A stretch of DNA of 64,000 nucleotides from Dokdonella_A sp039926025 (GCA_039926025.1 JBDSXV010000089.1:1-64000); one strand, 5' to 3'. Positions 24,474 through 33,570 are shown, numbered from the stretch's first letter. Numbers and translations: made by a program. Notes: a model not told the origin generated them from the sequence alone.

Positions 24474-25694
24474 TCAGGGACAACGTTGCCAGCACAGCGC
24501 GGTATTCATGCCACCGAATCCCATGCTCAAGGTGAGTGCGTTTTCGATCTGGTGCGAAGTGCCCGCGGGGTCCACCCAGCGCAGGTATGGATCGATCGGA
24601 TTGTCGAGGTTGCGCGTCGGGTGCAGGCGGCCTGCGCGCATTTGCAGCAGAGTGGCGATGATCTCCACTGCGCCAGCGGCGCTGAGACCATGCCCGACCA
24701 GCGACTTGGTCGCGTTGAGATGGACATGGCCCAAGCCGCATTCGCGCAACGCGCCCAATTCGGTCTCGTCACCGACGATAGACCCGGTGCCGTGAGGATT
24801 GACATAGTCGATCGCCGCGGCAGCGCAGCCAGAGTGCGCAAGCGCGGCGCGAATCGCCCGCGTTTCGCCTTGCAACGACGGATCGGGATTGCGGTTGCCG
24901 TCCATCGCCAGTCCCCATCCCGCCAGCGCGGCATATGGCTTGGCCGCGCGACGTCGACTGGATTCCAGAGATTCGATCACAAGGGCGCCGGAACATTCGC
25001 CATAGATGAAACCGTCATGATCGCGGTCGAACGGACGACAAGCCAGTTCTGGCGTTGCGGCGAAGCGGTCCGAGCCCATCGCACCAATTGCGCGAAAGCC
25101 CTGGCATTCCCAGTACGACAGATCCATCAATGCGCCGACGGCAATGCACGCATCGACTTGTCCTGACGACACCGCCTGCGCCGCTTGGATGACCGCAAGT
25201 TGACCGCTCGCGGACGCGCCACCGACGGTATAGGCCAACCCCTGTATGCCAAAATGCGCCGTGCAGAATCCGCACAGATCCGAATCCATGAACGACAAGG
25301 CGTAGGTTGGCCGCAGGAACGCGATGCGTTCGCGGTAACTGTCATGCACATTGACCAGCTCCCGCTGTTGCACATTGGAACCGCCGACGATCATGCCTAC
25401 GCGATGCGGATCGAGCTGGCCGAGGTCTGCCTCGTCCCAGGCCTCCTGCACAACCGTCAATGCCGTCGTCGCCGATAGCGAGGCGGTACGCAGAACCTGC
25501 TTCGGAATACTGTCCGGCACCACGAGTGCGGCGATTTCTGCGCCCAGGACAGGTGAGTCCTCGCGGCGGCGGCCGGGACGTTGCATCACGCCAAACGCGC
25601 TGCTCCCAGCCAACAGGGCGGCCGTGAAGGGCTGCTTGCCTTGCCCGATGGCCGACACCACGCCCATACCGGTTACAACCAGGTCCGTAGCCAT
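24474..25694 (-). CDS. decarboxylating ketosynthase of a beta-branching cassette (Cys-to-Ser KS)
   Basis: A 406-residue free-standing FabF-like ketosynthase. The nucleophile position reads GGASASG, placing Ser161 where condensing enzymes have Cys. The histidines remain (NPHGTGS and SLVGHGLSAAG). That pattern defines the KS that only decarboxylates malonyl-ACP to acetyl-ACP in HMG-synthase cassettes (for example PksF, MupG). The acetyl-ACP is then the nucleophile donor for beta-branching. It lies directly upstream of ECH1 on the same strand. The ATG at 25694 has GGAG about 12 bases upstream. The function assignment is strong from the substitution; the physical partner ACP may be the discrete ACP at 21470. 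Confidence 0.92.
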   Translation of the reverse strand: MATDLVVTGMGVVSAIGQGKQPFTAALLAGSSAFGVMQRPGRRREDSPVLGAEIAALVVPDSIPKQVLRTASLSATTALTVVQEAWDEADLGQLDPHRVGMIVGGSNVQQRELVNVHDSYRERIAFLRPTYALSFMDSDLCGFCTAHFGIQGLAYTVGGASASGQLAVIQAAQAVSSGQVDACIAVGALMDLSYWECQGFRAIGAMGSDRFAATPELACRPFDRDHDGFIYGECSGALVIESLESSRRRAAKPYAALAGWGLAMDGNRNPDPSLQGETRAIRAALAHSGCAAAAIDYVNPHGTGSIVGDETELGALRECGLGHVHLNATKSLVGHGLSAAGAVEIIATLLQMRAGRLHPTRNLDNPIDPYLRWVDPAGTSHQIENALTLSMGFGGMNTALCWQRCP

Positions 25695-25742
25695 CCATGC
25701 GCTCCGTCAATAGCTTTGTCGCGAAGGTCGTATGACCCACAG

Positions 25743-25759
25743 CCCCGCAGTGTGCGGGG
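25743..25759. promoter_or_regulatory. perfect short hairpin upstream of the decarboxylating KS
   Basis: CCCCGCA, a GTG loop, then TGCGGGG: a 7-bp perfect GC-rich stem, about 50 bases before the KS start on the minus strand. No U-tract follows on either strand, so it is more likely an operator or leader structure than an intrinsic terminator. The rest of 25695-26032 shows no gene. Confidence 0.4.
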
Positions 25760-26032
25760 AAGCCTGCTACATGCGCAAGAAGAGTGAAACGTCGATTCTG
25801 CGCATCGCGAAGATCGATCTATTCGCGCACGACATGCGCGGTGCAGCCGATCTAATGGGCCGTCGAAGACGGATACGGCCGCTCGATATCGACTGCTGAT
25901 GTCAGGATCAGCGAAACTGGAACTGAGAGTCACGAAAAAAAAATAGGATTTGTGCGGTTGATGCGTTGGTCAATTCCCTATCCTGTTGGCGACGAACCGA
26001 CCGGGGTTTTTGCACGCGGCTCTGCCAGCTCT

Positions 26033-26490
26033 CTAAAAGCCTGTCGAGAAGTTCGGTCCTATCCAGACGGCGATAGCCTGTTTCTATCGCCGGCGGAATG
26101 GTGGTCGAGTGAGGTCGAGTAATATCTGCTCAAACCATGCGACACCGGACGCACGTTTGCAAAGGTCGGTGACGGATCCCATCATTGGCCGATATCGCCG
26201 AGTCGAATCAGGTTGTAGCCGGCGAAGGTCCATATCGTCCATTCGCGAACGGCACTCAGCCCACCCGCGACACCGCGCAATCCTCTGATCGTCTTGATCC
26301 AGCTAAAACCTTGCTAGATGGGTTTACGCACCTGCTCGCTCATCGCGTACCCGTTGCTGCGCACACTGCGTCCGTCGATCGTGCTGCGCTGGCCGTTGAT
26401 GTTGCGGGCGACGTGCGGGACGGGTGCGACCCTGTTTGAGTGCCGCTCCAAGTCATGTGTGTCGAAGCCCTTGTCCGCGCCAAGCGTCCT
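26033..26490 (-). mobile_element. 3' remnant of an IS5-type insertion sequence
   Basis: Read on the minus strand from about 26490, a conceptual translation gives the C-terminal part of an IS5-family DDE transposase: LGADKGFDTHDL, PHVARNINGQRSTIDGR, then SEQVRKPI, an in-frame TAG (26314-26316), and SWIKTIRGLRG ending at a TGA (26181). The first two catalytic-domain segments are missing, so it is inactive. The left boundary is set at CTAAAAGCCTGTCGAGAA (26033), which resembles an IS terminus. The remnant abuts the histidine-kinase stop codon, so a deletion or insertion has occurred exactly at that gene's end. Confidence 0.8.
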
Positions 26491-26491
26491 G

Positions 26492-27850
26492 CTAGGTGGC
26501 CTTCGACAACGGCACGCACAATCGCGCCACAGCGCCCGCCGCGTCCGCCCGGTTTTCCAGTGTGACCTGGCCGTGATGCCTCGCGGCGATTTTGCGGCAC
26601 AGTACCAGGCCGACACCAGCACCACCGGGCTTGGTTGTGTAGAACGGCACGAAAAGATTGTCGGAATTCCGGATACCGGCGCCGTTATCGATGATCTCGA
26701 ACTCGGCGTTGCCGTCGACGACACGGCAACCGAAGCGCACCGGCGCCTCATTGCTGTCGTTGGCCTCGACCGCGTTCTTGACTAGGTTGATCAACGCCTG
26801 CTCCAGATGCACCGGATCGCCGAACAGTTTTGCTTCTGGCTCGTCGCCGACGCGCTCAACAACGCCACCGGGAAAGATGGCCAATACCCGCTGCATCAGC
26901 CGCGAAGCCGGGAACACGACTTTCTGCGGCTCAGGCAGGCGCGCGATGCGCGCATAGACCGAAATGAATTCCTTGAGCCCTCTCGCACGCTGCGAGATCA
27001 CATCTAATCCATCGCGCATGACACTCATATGTTGCGCGGCGTCGCCGCGGGCGATGACGTTTTCCAAGGTCTGACACAGCGACATGATCGGTGTCAGGGA
27101 ATTGTTGACCTCATGGCTGATCACGCGGATTAATCGTTGCCATACCAGGATTTCTTCTTCCGCCAACGCCATGCGTAGATCGACGATGAATACGATGCGG
27201 CTGGGTCTACCCTGACGCCGATAGAACTGCTGACTGACTTGCCAACGGCTCTCGGCGCCGGGAAAGCGGAAATCTACGACGCGTGGTTCGGCCGAGAACG
27301 GAATCGCGGCGAGCGGCGTGGCTGCGAAGTCGGTCCCGATCAATTTGTCTGCCGGCGTGCGCAATAGTTGCGCGGCGAGTGGATTGACTAGACGGATACG
27401 GTCGTAGGCATCGCAGGCGACGATCGCGACACTGATCTGGTCGACGACCTTTTGCAGCATACCCAGCAACTCTTGCTCGGTATGCCGGCCGGCCTCGAGA
27501 TCGCCGATCAGCATGTTGAGCTGGCGATACAGATCGGCCAGTTCCCCCGATTCACGCGCGTGCGCCGCCTTGATGCTGTAGTCCTGCGCGCGCGCCGCTT
27601 CAACGAGATTGCTCAGTGCGCGTAAGCGCCGCATCAGGTTGGTGCGGACCGTTACGGCGACGATGGCGATCCACGCGATGCAGAGCAACGCCAGACCCTC
27701 CGCCAGCCTCTTCGACAACGCATCTTCGACCGCTAGCAAGCACAACAAAGCCGGAGGAATAGCGCAACTCAAGATCCACAGAAACAGGTTCACGCTCGCC
27801 GGCAGCCTCCGCCGCGGCGGTGCGCTGCTCGAACGCGCGCCCTGGATCAC
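26492..27850 (-). CDS. NtrY-like sensor histidine kinase
   Basis: The 452-residue kinase has two N-terminal membrane helices (about 20-45 and 48-68) with almost no periplasmic loop, then a HAMP-like linker, a PAS domain (about 135-215), a dimerisation/phosphoacceptor helix with the histidine in RVISHEVNNSLTP, and an HATPase domain (NLVKNAVEA, DNGAGI, TTKPGGAGVGL). Its ATG overlaps the response-regulator stop by 4 bases (ATGA), so the two are translationally coupled. Lack of a periplasmic domain suggests it senses a membrane or cytoplasmic cue. It lies between the beta-branching genes and the AT-like gene and could control the cluster, but that is inference from position. Confidence 0.93.
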   Translation of the reverse strand: MIQGARSSSAPPRRRLPASVNLFLWILSCAIPPALLCLLAVEDALSKRLAEGLALLCIAWIAIVAVTVRTNLMRRLRALSNLVEAARAQDYSIKAAHARESGELADLYRQLNMLIGDLEAGRHTEQELLGMLQKVVDQISVAIVACDAYDRIRLVNPLAAQLLRTPADKLIGTDFAATPLAAIPFSAEPRVVDFRFPGAESRWQVSQQFYRRQGRPSRIVFIVDLRMALAEEEILVWQRLIRVISHEVNNSLTPIMSLCQTLENVIARGDAAQHMSVMRDGLDVISQRARGLKEFISVYARIARLPEPQKVVFPASRLMQRVLAIFPGGVVERVGDEPEAKLFGDPVHLEQALINLVKNAVEANDSNEAPVRFGCRVVDGNAEFEIIDNGAGIRNSDNLFVPFYTTKPGGAGVGLVLCRKIAARHHGQVTLENRADAAGAVARLCVPLSKAT

Positions 27851-29211
27851 ATCGGTTCCCGCTTGCCAAGGCGCCGGTACAGCGCCGAACGACTGATACC
27901 GAGCTCTTTCGCTGCGACCGCTGCATTGTCGTCGTGCCGTACCAGCGAACGCCGAATCAGTGCCAACTCGGCATGACGCAAGGTCATGCCATCGAACTCA
28001 TCGTCGACTGAAGGGGCCGGCGTCGTTCGCGTATCCAGCTGCAGATCCTGCACGCCGATCTGCGCCTGTTGCGCCAACAGCACCGAACGTTCGACCACGT
28101 GCTGCAGTTCGCGGATATTGCCTGGCCACGCGTAGTTTTCCAGCGCTGCGCGCGCACCGGCGGAAAACGTGCGCGCGTGCGAACTGTAGTGCTGGCAGGC
28201 GCGGGCCAGAAAATTTTCTGCAAGCAGCAATATGTCTTCACGACGCTGGCGCAACGCCGGCACATTCAAGGTCACGCCGTTCAGTCGATAAAGCAGATCC
28301 TGGCGGAAATTTCGCTCCGCCACGAGACTGTCGAGATTGGCATTGGTCGCGGAAATGAAGCGCACGCTCGCGCGCTTGGTGAACGAGCTGCCGAGCTTTT
28401 CGTAGCTTCGCTCTTCCAGCAGTCGCAGGATCTTGGCTTGCTGGGTCAATGGCAGATTGGCGATTTCGTCGAAGAACAGCGTGCCTTGATCAGCCAGTTC
28501 GACGCGGCCCACTCGCTCGCTCTTGGCATCGGTATAGGCCCCTTTGGTGTGGCCGAACATTTCGCTTTCGAAGGTCGATTCCGAGATCGCACCCATGTTG
28601 ACGCTGATGAAGGGCGCGGTCGCGCGGTTGGAATGCCGATGGACGTAGCTCGCCAGCAGGCCTTTGCCGCTGCCGTTCTCGCCGGTGATCAAGATGGGTA
28701 TGGAGCTTTGCGCGACACGGCGCGCCATCGACAGCAACTGATCCATTTCCACCGAGCGCGAGAGCAATTCGACGCCACTGCCCTGCTGACGCAACAGCGC
28801 ATTCTCCGCACTGAGCTTGCGTTCGCGGCCCTGCGCTGCGCGCAGCGCAAGCTGGGTGCGGATGGTCGACAGCAATCGGTTGTTCTCCCAGGGCTTCTCG
28901 ACGAAATCCGCTGCGCCGAGCTGCATCGCTTCGACCGCGATACCGATCGTGCCCCAACCGGTCATCGCGATCACGGGTAGGTCTTCACCCCCCTCGCGCA
29001 AGGCGGCGATCAGTGCCAGCCCTTCCTTGCCCGAGGTCGTGTCTTCCACATAGTTGAGGTCCACCAGTGCCAGCTGAAAGGCCTCGCGTCGGGTCGCCGC
29101 GACCGCGTCAGCCGGCGAGCGACAGGCTGTACAAGCCATTCCTTCGCTTTGGAGCAGAACGCGCAGCGCAGTCAGAACGCTTTCGTCGTCATCGACTATC
29201 AGTATTGCCAT
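27847..29211 (-). CDS. sigma-54-dependent response regulator (NtrC/PrlR-like)
   Basis: A 454-residue regulator with a receiver domain (acidic IVDDDES, phosphoacceptor Asp in LALVDLN, Lys in FVEKPW), an AAA+ domain (Walker A GENGSGKG, DEI of Walker B, arginine fingers in FRQDLLYRLN) and a C-terminal Fis-type helix-turn-helix (GISRSALYRRLGK). The sigma-54-contacting loop reads KGAYTDA where the classic form is GAFTGA. The start is placed at 29211 because the receiver domain begins immediately (MAILIVDDDES). It should activate sigma-54 promoters when phosphorylated by the kinase in the next gene. No convincing -24/-12 site was found by eye upstream of the cluster operons. Confidence 0.94.
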   Translation of the reverse strand: MAILIVDDDESVLTALRVLLQSEGMACTACRSPADAVAATRREAFQLALVDLNYVEDTTSGKEGLALIAALREGGEDLPVIAMTGWGTIGIAVEAMQLGAADFVEKPWENNRLLSTIRTQLALRAAQGRERKLSAENALLRQQGSGVELLSRSVEMDQLLSMARRVAQSSIPILITGENGSGKGLLASYVHRHSNRATAPFISVNMGAISESTFESEMFGHTKGAYTDAKSERVGRVELADQGTLFFDEIANLPLTQQAKILRLLEERSYEKLGSSFTKRASVRFISATNANLDSLVAERNFRQDLLYRLNGVTLNVPALRQRREDILLLAENFLARACQHYSSHARTFSAGARAALENYAWPGNIRELQHVVERSVLLAQQAQIGVQDLQLDTRTTPAPSVDDEFDGMTLRHAELALIRRSLVRHDDNAAVAAKELGISRSALYRRLGKREPM

Positions 29212-29636
29212 CGCCTGCTTTCTGCCGCTTCGTTTGCACCATCTGTCGCCGTGAACGATCTGTCCATCTGCGCGGCGCAACTCGAACGCCTGCGATCGCC
29301 CCGAGTATAGCAGCGGCCCGACAGCACGCTGGACGGCTTAACCGCAACGTTCCGTCCCCTGGCGGATTATCCCGCGTGCACGCAACGCTGCTGTGTCGAG
29401 CGGATGCGCGCCTCGGTCGAATGCCCTGACACGCTGACAATTTCACCGCGGCACGCTGGCGAATCTGACGAGCGAACTCGGAGCTACCCAGCGCCGGACA
29501 GTTCCATCCATGCGGCGGCGGAACGTACGCCGAAATAAGGCCGATGCGCGGCCGATAGAAGGTGATAATCGTCTTCGCGTCGAGTACGCGATGATGCGTT
29601 GACGTGGATACCCGACACGGCAATGATGCGCCGGAT
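29212..29636. other. intergenic region between AT-like gene and response regulator
   Basis: 425 bases without a convincing gene. It should hold the promoter of the regulator-kinase pair. No clear sigma-70 or sigma-54 element, terminator hairpin or RNA gene was recognised. Confidence 0.5.
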
Positions 29637-30602
29637 TCAGGCGCGCCCAAGCTGCTGCGGCCAGCCGGCTTCAAGTGCGTTGAAGCGCGTCTGATCGTTG
29701 CCGAACGGGCTCAGTATTGCGTGGATCGATGGCTTGCGTTCGGTCGGCAACAGATAACGCAGAAACGTGGCCAGGGTGCCGGACGGACCGAGATCGATGT
29801 AGTTGCAGACATGCTCGCGCTCGAGCATTTCCACAGCGGCGCCAAATCGAATCGGCCTGCGTACCGCCTGCCAGAAGAAACCCTCAGGCAAAGCATCGAG
29901 TACCGCAGCCTGAGCGCAGCAGACCAGCGGCATCGTGCCACCGTCTGTGCCCAAAGATCGCGCGAACGAATCGAACGGTGTATGCGCCTCGTCGATCCAG
30001 CGCGAATGGAATGCGAAGGCCACCGGCAACCGCTGGAACGCGATCTGGCTCGCGTTGAGGCGTTGTTCGACCTCGACCGCACGGTCGTGCGTCGTCGAAA
30101 CCACGAAATGCGAGGCGAAATTAACCCCCGCGAGTTCGGCCAATTCGCTCAGCCGTTCACGTTCGAAAACCGCGGTGTCGGCTAGCACGGCAATTAGCGT
30201 TCCTGGCTCGCAACAGGCTTCCAGCGCGGCGGCTTGTTGGATCACCGCAGCCAAAGCCTGCTCCGCATCGATGAAACCGGCCATCGTGGCTGCGGCGAAT
30301 GATCCCAGACTCGCACCTAGGCACAGATCCGGCTTGATGCCGGCAGCGATCAGCGTCTGCGCCAGCGCGTATTCGACCATGAAGATCGCTGGATGGGTGA
30401 GTTCCAACGCATCGAACGCTGCGGACTGTTGGTTCGCATCTGCGTACAACACCTCGATCACCGATCGCCCTGCAAGCTCGCGCACGATCGCGTCCAGACA
30501 AGTCATTTCGGTGCGGAACAGCGCGTTGTGGTCAAACAGGGCGCGTCCCATCTGGAAATGGTGCGACCCCTGCCCGGAAAACAGGAATACCGTTTTCTTC
30601 AC
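29637..30602 (-). CDS. trans-acting AT-like acyl hydrolase
   Basis: About 322 residues with the malonyl-transacylase fold: FLFSGQGSHH near the N-terminus, the nucleophile S98 in GASLGSF and the histidine H199 in FAFHSRW. Malonyl-loading ATs carry an Arg about 25 residues after the Ser (LVxxRG) to hold the malonyl carboxylate. Here the segment reads VIQQAAAL with Ala at that place. That loss and the FSGQGS start fit the PedC-type acyl hydrolases, which remove stalled acyl units from ACPs in trans-AT systems. A GTG at 30602 is chosen over 30623 because GAGG lies 8-9 bases before it. The gene follows the aldehyde dehydrogenase by 34 bp in the MATE-ALDH-AT run. A loading role for a non-malonyl unit is not excluded. 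Confidence 0.85.
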   Translation of the reverse strand: MKKTVFLFSGQGSHHFQMGRALFDHNALFRTEMTCLDAIVRELAGRSVIEVLYADANQQSAAFDALELTHPAIFMVEYALAQTLIAAGIKPDLCLGASLGSFAAATMAGFIDAEQALAAVIQQAAALEACCEPGTLIAVLADTAVFERERLSELAELAGVNFASHFVVSTTHDRAVEVEQRLNASQIAFQRLPVAFAFHSRWIDEAHTPFDSFARSLGTDGGTMPLVCCAQAAVLDALPEGFFWQAVRRPIRFGAAVEMLEREHVCNYIDLGPSGTLATFLRYLLPTERKPSIHAILSPFGNDQTRFNALEAGWPQQLGRA

Positions 30603-30636
30603 CAAAGATCCTCGTACGTGCACGAACGGTTCGCGA

Positions 30637-32139
30637 TTACAGCTTCAGCGCGACGGATTTCAGCTCAGTGAACGACTCCACGCCGACACGCCCGAACTCG
30701 CGCCCCCAGCCCGACTCGCGCCAGCCGCCGAACGGCATGTTGGGATCGACGACGTGATAACAATTGACCCAGACAGTGCCGGCATGGATCGCACGCGCGG
30801 CGCGGTGCGCGTTCTTCACGTCGCGCGACCAGACGCCTGCGGCGAGGCCGTAGCGCGTGCCGTTGGCCTGGGCAACCACATCGGCGAAATTCTTGAACGG
30901 GACTGCACATACGACCGGGCCGAAGATTTCCTCCTGCACCACGCGCATGCTGGGATCAGTTTTGGCCAGCAGCGTCGGTTCGACAAAATAACCCGGGCGT
31001 TCAACGCGGCGTCCACCGACGACAATTTCCGCTCCGGCGCGCACGCCTTCATCCACATAGCTGTCGACGCGCTCGCGCTGCTTGGCCGAAACAACTGGTC
31101 CCAGCTGGGTTTCCGGGTCGAAGGGATCGCCAATCACGTAATTCGACATGGCCTCGCTGAGGCCTGCGATCACTGTCTCGTAGACGGAGTCCTGCACGTA
31201 GAGTCGCGTGCCCGCATAGCAGACTTGGCCCGCGTTGAAAAACGCGGCCGCGGCCGCGCCGGCGATGGCTTGTTCCAAGTCCGCATCGGCGAAGATGATG
31301 TTGGGTGACTTGCCGCCGAGTTCGACCGTAACGCGTTTGAAGTCCACGGCACACGTCCGCACGATCTCACGGCCAACTGCAGTGGAGCCGGTAAACGAAA
31401 CCTTGTCCACACCCGGATGACGCACCAGGGCTGCGCCGGCTTCGCTCCCCAGTCCGGTCAAAATCTGCAGCACACCTGGTGGAAAGCCCGCTTCCAGCGC
31501 CAATTCCCCCAGTCGCAGTGCGGTCAGCGGCGTCAGCTCCGAAGGTTTCAGCACAATGACGCAGCCGGCCGCGAGCGCTGCCGACAATTTCAGCGCAGCC
31601 TGCAACAGAGGGAAATTCCACGGCACGATGCCCGCTACAACGCCAATCGGCTGACGCAGACTGAAGGCTTGGAACGGTGTCGGCGCGCAGGCCAGATCGA
31701 AGGTCTCGCCGGTGAGCTTGGTTGCCCAGCCGGCGTTGTAGCGGATCGCATCGACGGTGAATGGCACATCCAGCATGCGCGTGACCATCAGCGGCTTGCC
31801 TACGTCCAGCGATTCCAGCTCGGCAAATTCAGTCGTGTATCGCTCCAATAGATCGGCCAATTTGAACAGCAAGCGCGCGCGCGTCGACGGCGGCTGCGTC
31901 GACCAACGCCGGAACGCGGTGCGCGCCGCGGTGACTGACAGTTCGACGTCAGCAGCATCGGCGGAGGCGACATGGGTGATCACCTCACCCTGCGCCGGAT
32001 CTTCAACAGGAATGCGCGCGCCAGACAGAGCGTCGGTCCAGCGGTTGTTGATCAGCAGCTGTTTGGGACGCTGCAGGAACTCAGTGCTGGCGGCTGACAG
32101 GGCCGGACGGTCCTGCGTAATTGTAGCGATTCCGCTCAT
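30637..32139 (-). CDS. NAD(P)-dependent aldehyde dehydrogenase
   Basis: A 500-residue ALDH-superfamily enzyme. It carries PWNFPL, the coenzyme-binding FTGSTAVG, the general-base region VELGGKSPN and the catalytic cysteine in FNAGQVCYAG. The EEIFGPV motif follows. It would oxidise an aldehyde to the acid. Similarity is to the betaine/phenylacetaldehyde group, but the substrate cannot be told from sequence. It sits 21 bp after the MATE gene and 34 bp before the AT-like gene on one strand, so it probably belongs to the cluster. A role in finishing the product, making a precursor or detoxifying an intermediate are all possible. Confidence 0.95.
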   Translation of the reverse strand: MSGIATITQDRPALSAASTEFLQRPKQLLINNRWTDALSGARIPVEDPAQGEVITHVASADAADVELSVTAARTAFRRWSTQPPSTRARLLFKLADLLERYTTEFAELESLDVGKPLMVTRMLDVPFTVDAIRYNAGWATKLTGETFDLACAPTPFQAFSLRQPIGVVAGIVPWNFPLLQAALKLSAALAAGCVIVLKPSELTPLTALRLGELALEAGFPPGVLQILTGLGSEAGAALVRHPGVDKVSFTGSTAVGREIVRTCAVDFKRVTVELGGKSPNIIFADADLEQAIAGAAAAAFFNAGQVCYAGTRLYVQDSVYETVIAGLSEAMSNYVIGDPFDPETQLGPVVSAKQRERVDSYVDEGVRAGAEIVVGGRRVERPGYFVEPTLLAKTDPSMRVVQEEIFGPVVCAVPFKNFADVVAQANGTRYGLAAGVWSRDVKNAHRAARAIHAGTVWVNCYHVVDPNMPFGGWRESGWGREFGRVGVESFTELKSVALKL

Positions 32140-32160
32140 GGTTATTCACTTATGGAGAGG

Positions 32161-33570
32161 TCAAAGTTCATGTCTCTTCCAGCGCCCGCGCAGGAACAGC
32201 ACCGCGGCCAACCCGGTCAGCAGGCCGAATGCGATAGGCACTGAGATGTAGACGCCTATCGCACCGTACTTCAGCACCACTGCAAGAAGCCATGCCAGCG
32301 GCACCTGCGCAACCCAGAAGCAGAAGAAATTCAGCCTTGCCGCTGTCCAGGTATCGCCGGCACCATTGAACGCTGCCTGCAGGCAAAGGCCCACCGCATA
32401 GTAGGGAAACGCGATAGCGACAATGCGCAGCGCATTCGATGCTTCCACGATCACCAGCGGATCGGTGCTGAACAGCATGACGATCTTTGGCGCCAAGGCG
32501 AACAACAGCACGCCGATGGAACCGAGGAAAAACATGTTGTAGCGCGCCGCGATCCACACTGCGGCTGCGGCGCGTTCCGGATTGCCGGCACCGAGGTTCT
32601 GCCCGACCAAGGTCGCACCGGCATTGGCCACGCCCAGTGCCGGCATCAGGAAAAACTGCACCACGCGCAGCGCGATCGCGCATCCGGCCAGTGCCGCGAT
32701 ACCTGACCGCGCCGCGATGCTGAAAAGGCCGATGCCGCTGGTCGTACTGACGACCAGCTGCGCAATGCCGCTGGACGCGGTGACGGTGATCAGGCGTATC
32801 TCGGCCGCTGCCGGCCTGAGATGGCGCAAACCCACGCGGATCACCGACCGCGCACCACACAGCTGCCACAACTGGTAAATCATGCCGATTCCACGGCTGA
32901 TCGTGGTGGCGAGGGCAGCGCCCGTGACCCCCATTTCGGGCAGCGTTCCCCAGCCAAAGATCAAACAAGGCGCCAGAACCATGTTGATGCCATTGGCGAT
33001 CCACAACGCGCGCATCGCGACAGCCGGATGTCCGACGCCGCGAAAGATCGCATTGATCAAGTACATCAGGAACACTGTGAGGTTACCGGCGAACATCACG
33101 CGCGCGAAACCTGTGCCCAGCTCGGCTACGCGGTCACCACCGAGAACGCGCAGGACATCCGGTGCGAAATAGAACAACACCATGCCGACGACTGTCGAGG
33201 CAACGATACCGGTCACGATCACCTGCCCGGCGACCTGAGCCGCCGCCTGGGGTGAGCCGTGGCGACCGACATAGCGCGCAACGATAGCCGTCGCGGCGAA
33301 GCTCATGCCGATCGCTACCGCATAGATCAAGCTCATCACCGCTTCGGTGAGACCAACGACCGCTACCGCTTCGCTGCCCAGGCGCGACACCCAAAAAGTG
33401 TCGACCACGGCGAACACCGATTCGGCGAACATCTCCAACACCATCGGCACCGCCAACATCAGTACGGCTCGATTGAGCGGTTCGGTGGTGTAGTCATGGC
33501 GCCTGCCCTTCAGCGCAAGTATTACGATTCGCCACCAGGACGCAGCCGGATCTATCGCATCGGACAACAT
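32161..33570 (-). CDS. MATE-family efflux transporter
   Basis: A roughly 469-residue polytopic membrane protein with about twelve hydrophobic segments in two halves, and N-half features of multidrug and toxin extruders such as AVPMVLEMFAESVF and VDTFWVSRLG. It would export organic compounds in exchange for sodium ions or protons. The ATG at 33570 is preferred over an upstream TTG because GAGGGG precedes it. It is the first gene of the MATE-ALDH-AT run. Position in a polyketide cluster suggests product export or self-protection; this is inference. Confidence 0.93.
   Translation of the reverse strand: MLSDAIDPAASWWRIVILALKGRRHDYTTEPLNRAVLMLAVPMVLEMFAESVFAVVDTFWVSRLGSEAVAVVGLTEAVMSLIYAVAIGMSFAATAIVARYVGRHGSPQAAAQVAGQVIVTGIVASTVVGMVLFYFAPDVLRVLGGDRVAELGTGFARVMFAGNLTVFLMYLINAIFRGVGHPAVAMRALWIANGINMVLAPCLIFGWGTLPEMGVTGAALATTISRGIGMIYQLWQLCGARSVIRVGLRHLRPAAAEIRLITVTASSGIAQLVVSTTSGIGLFSIAARSGIAALAGCAIALRVVQFFLMPALGVANAGATLVGQNLGAGNPERAAAAVWIAARYNMFFLGSIGVLLFALAPKIVMLFSTDPLVIVEASNALRIVAIAFPYYAVGLCLQAAFNGAGDTWTAARLNFFCFWVAQVPLAWLLAVVLKYGAIGVYISVPIAFGLLTGLAAVLFLRGRWKRHEL

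Noticed and set aside
25998..26026. Possible sigma-54 promoter on the minus strand (TGGCAGAG...GTGCAAAA)
   Set aside because: The GG-to-GC spacing is 11 bases, one more than sigma-54 promoters allow, and it lies next to IS debris.
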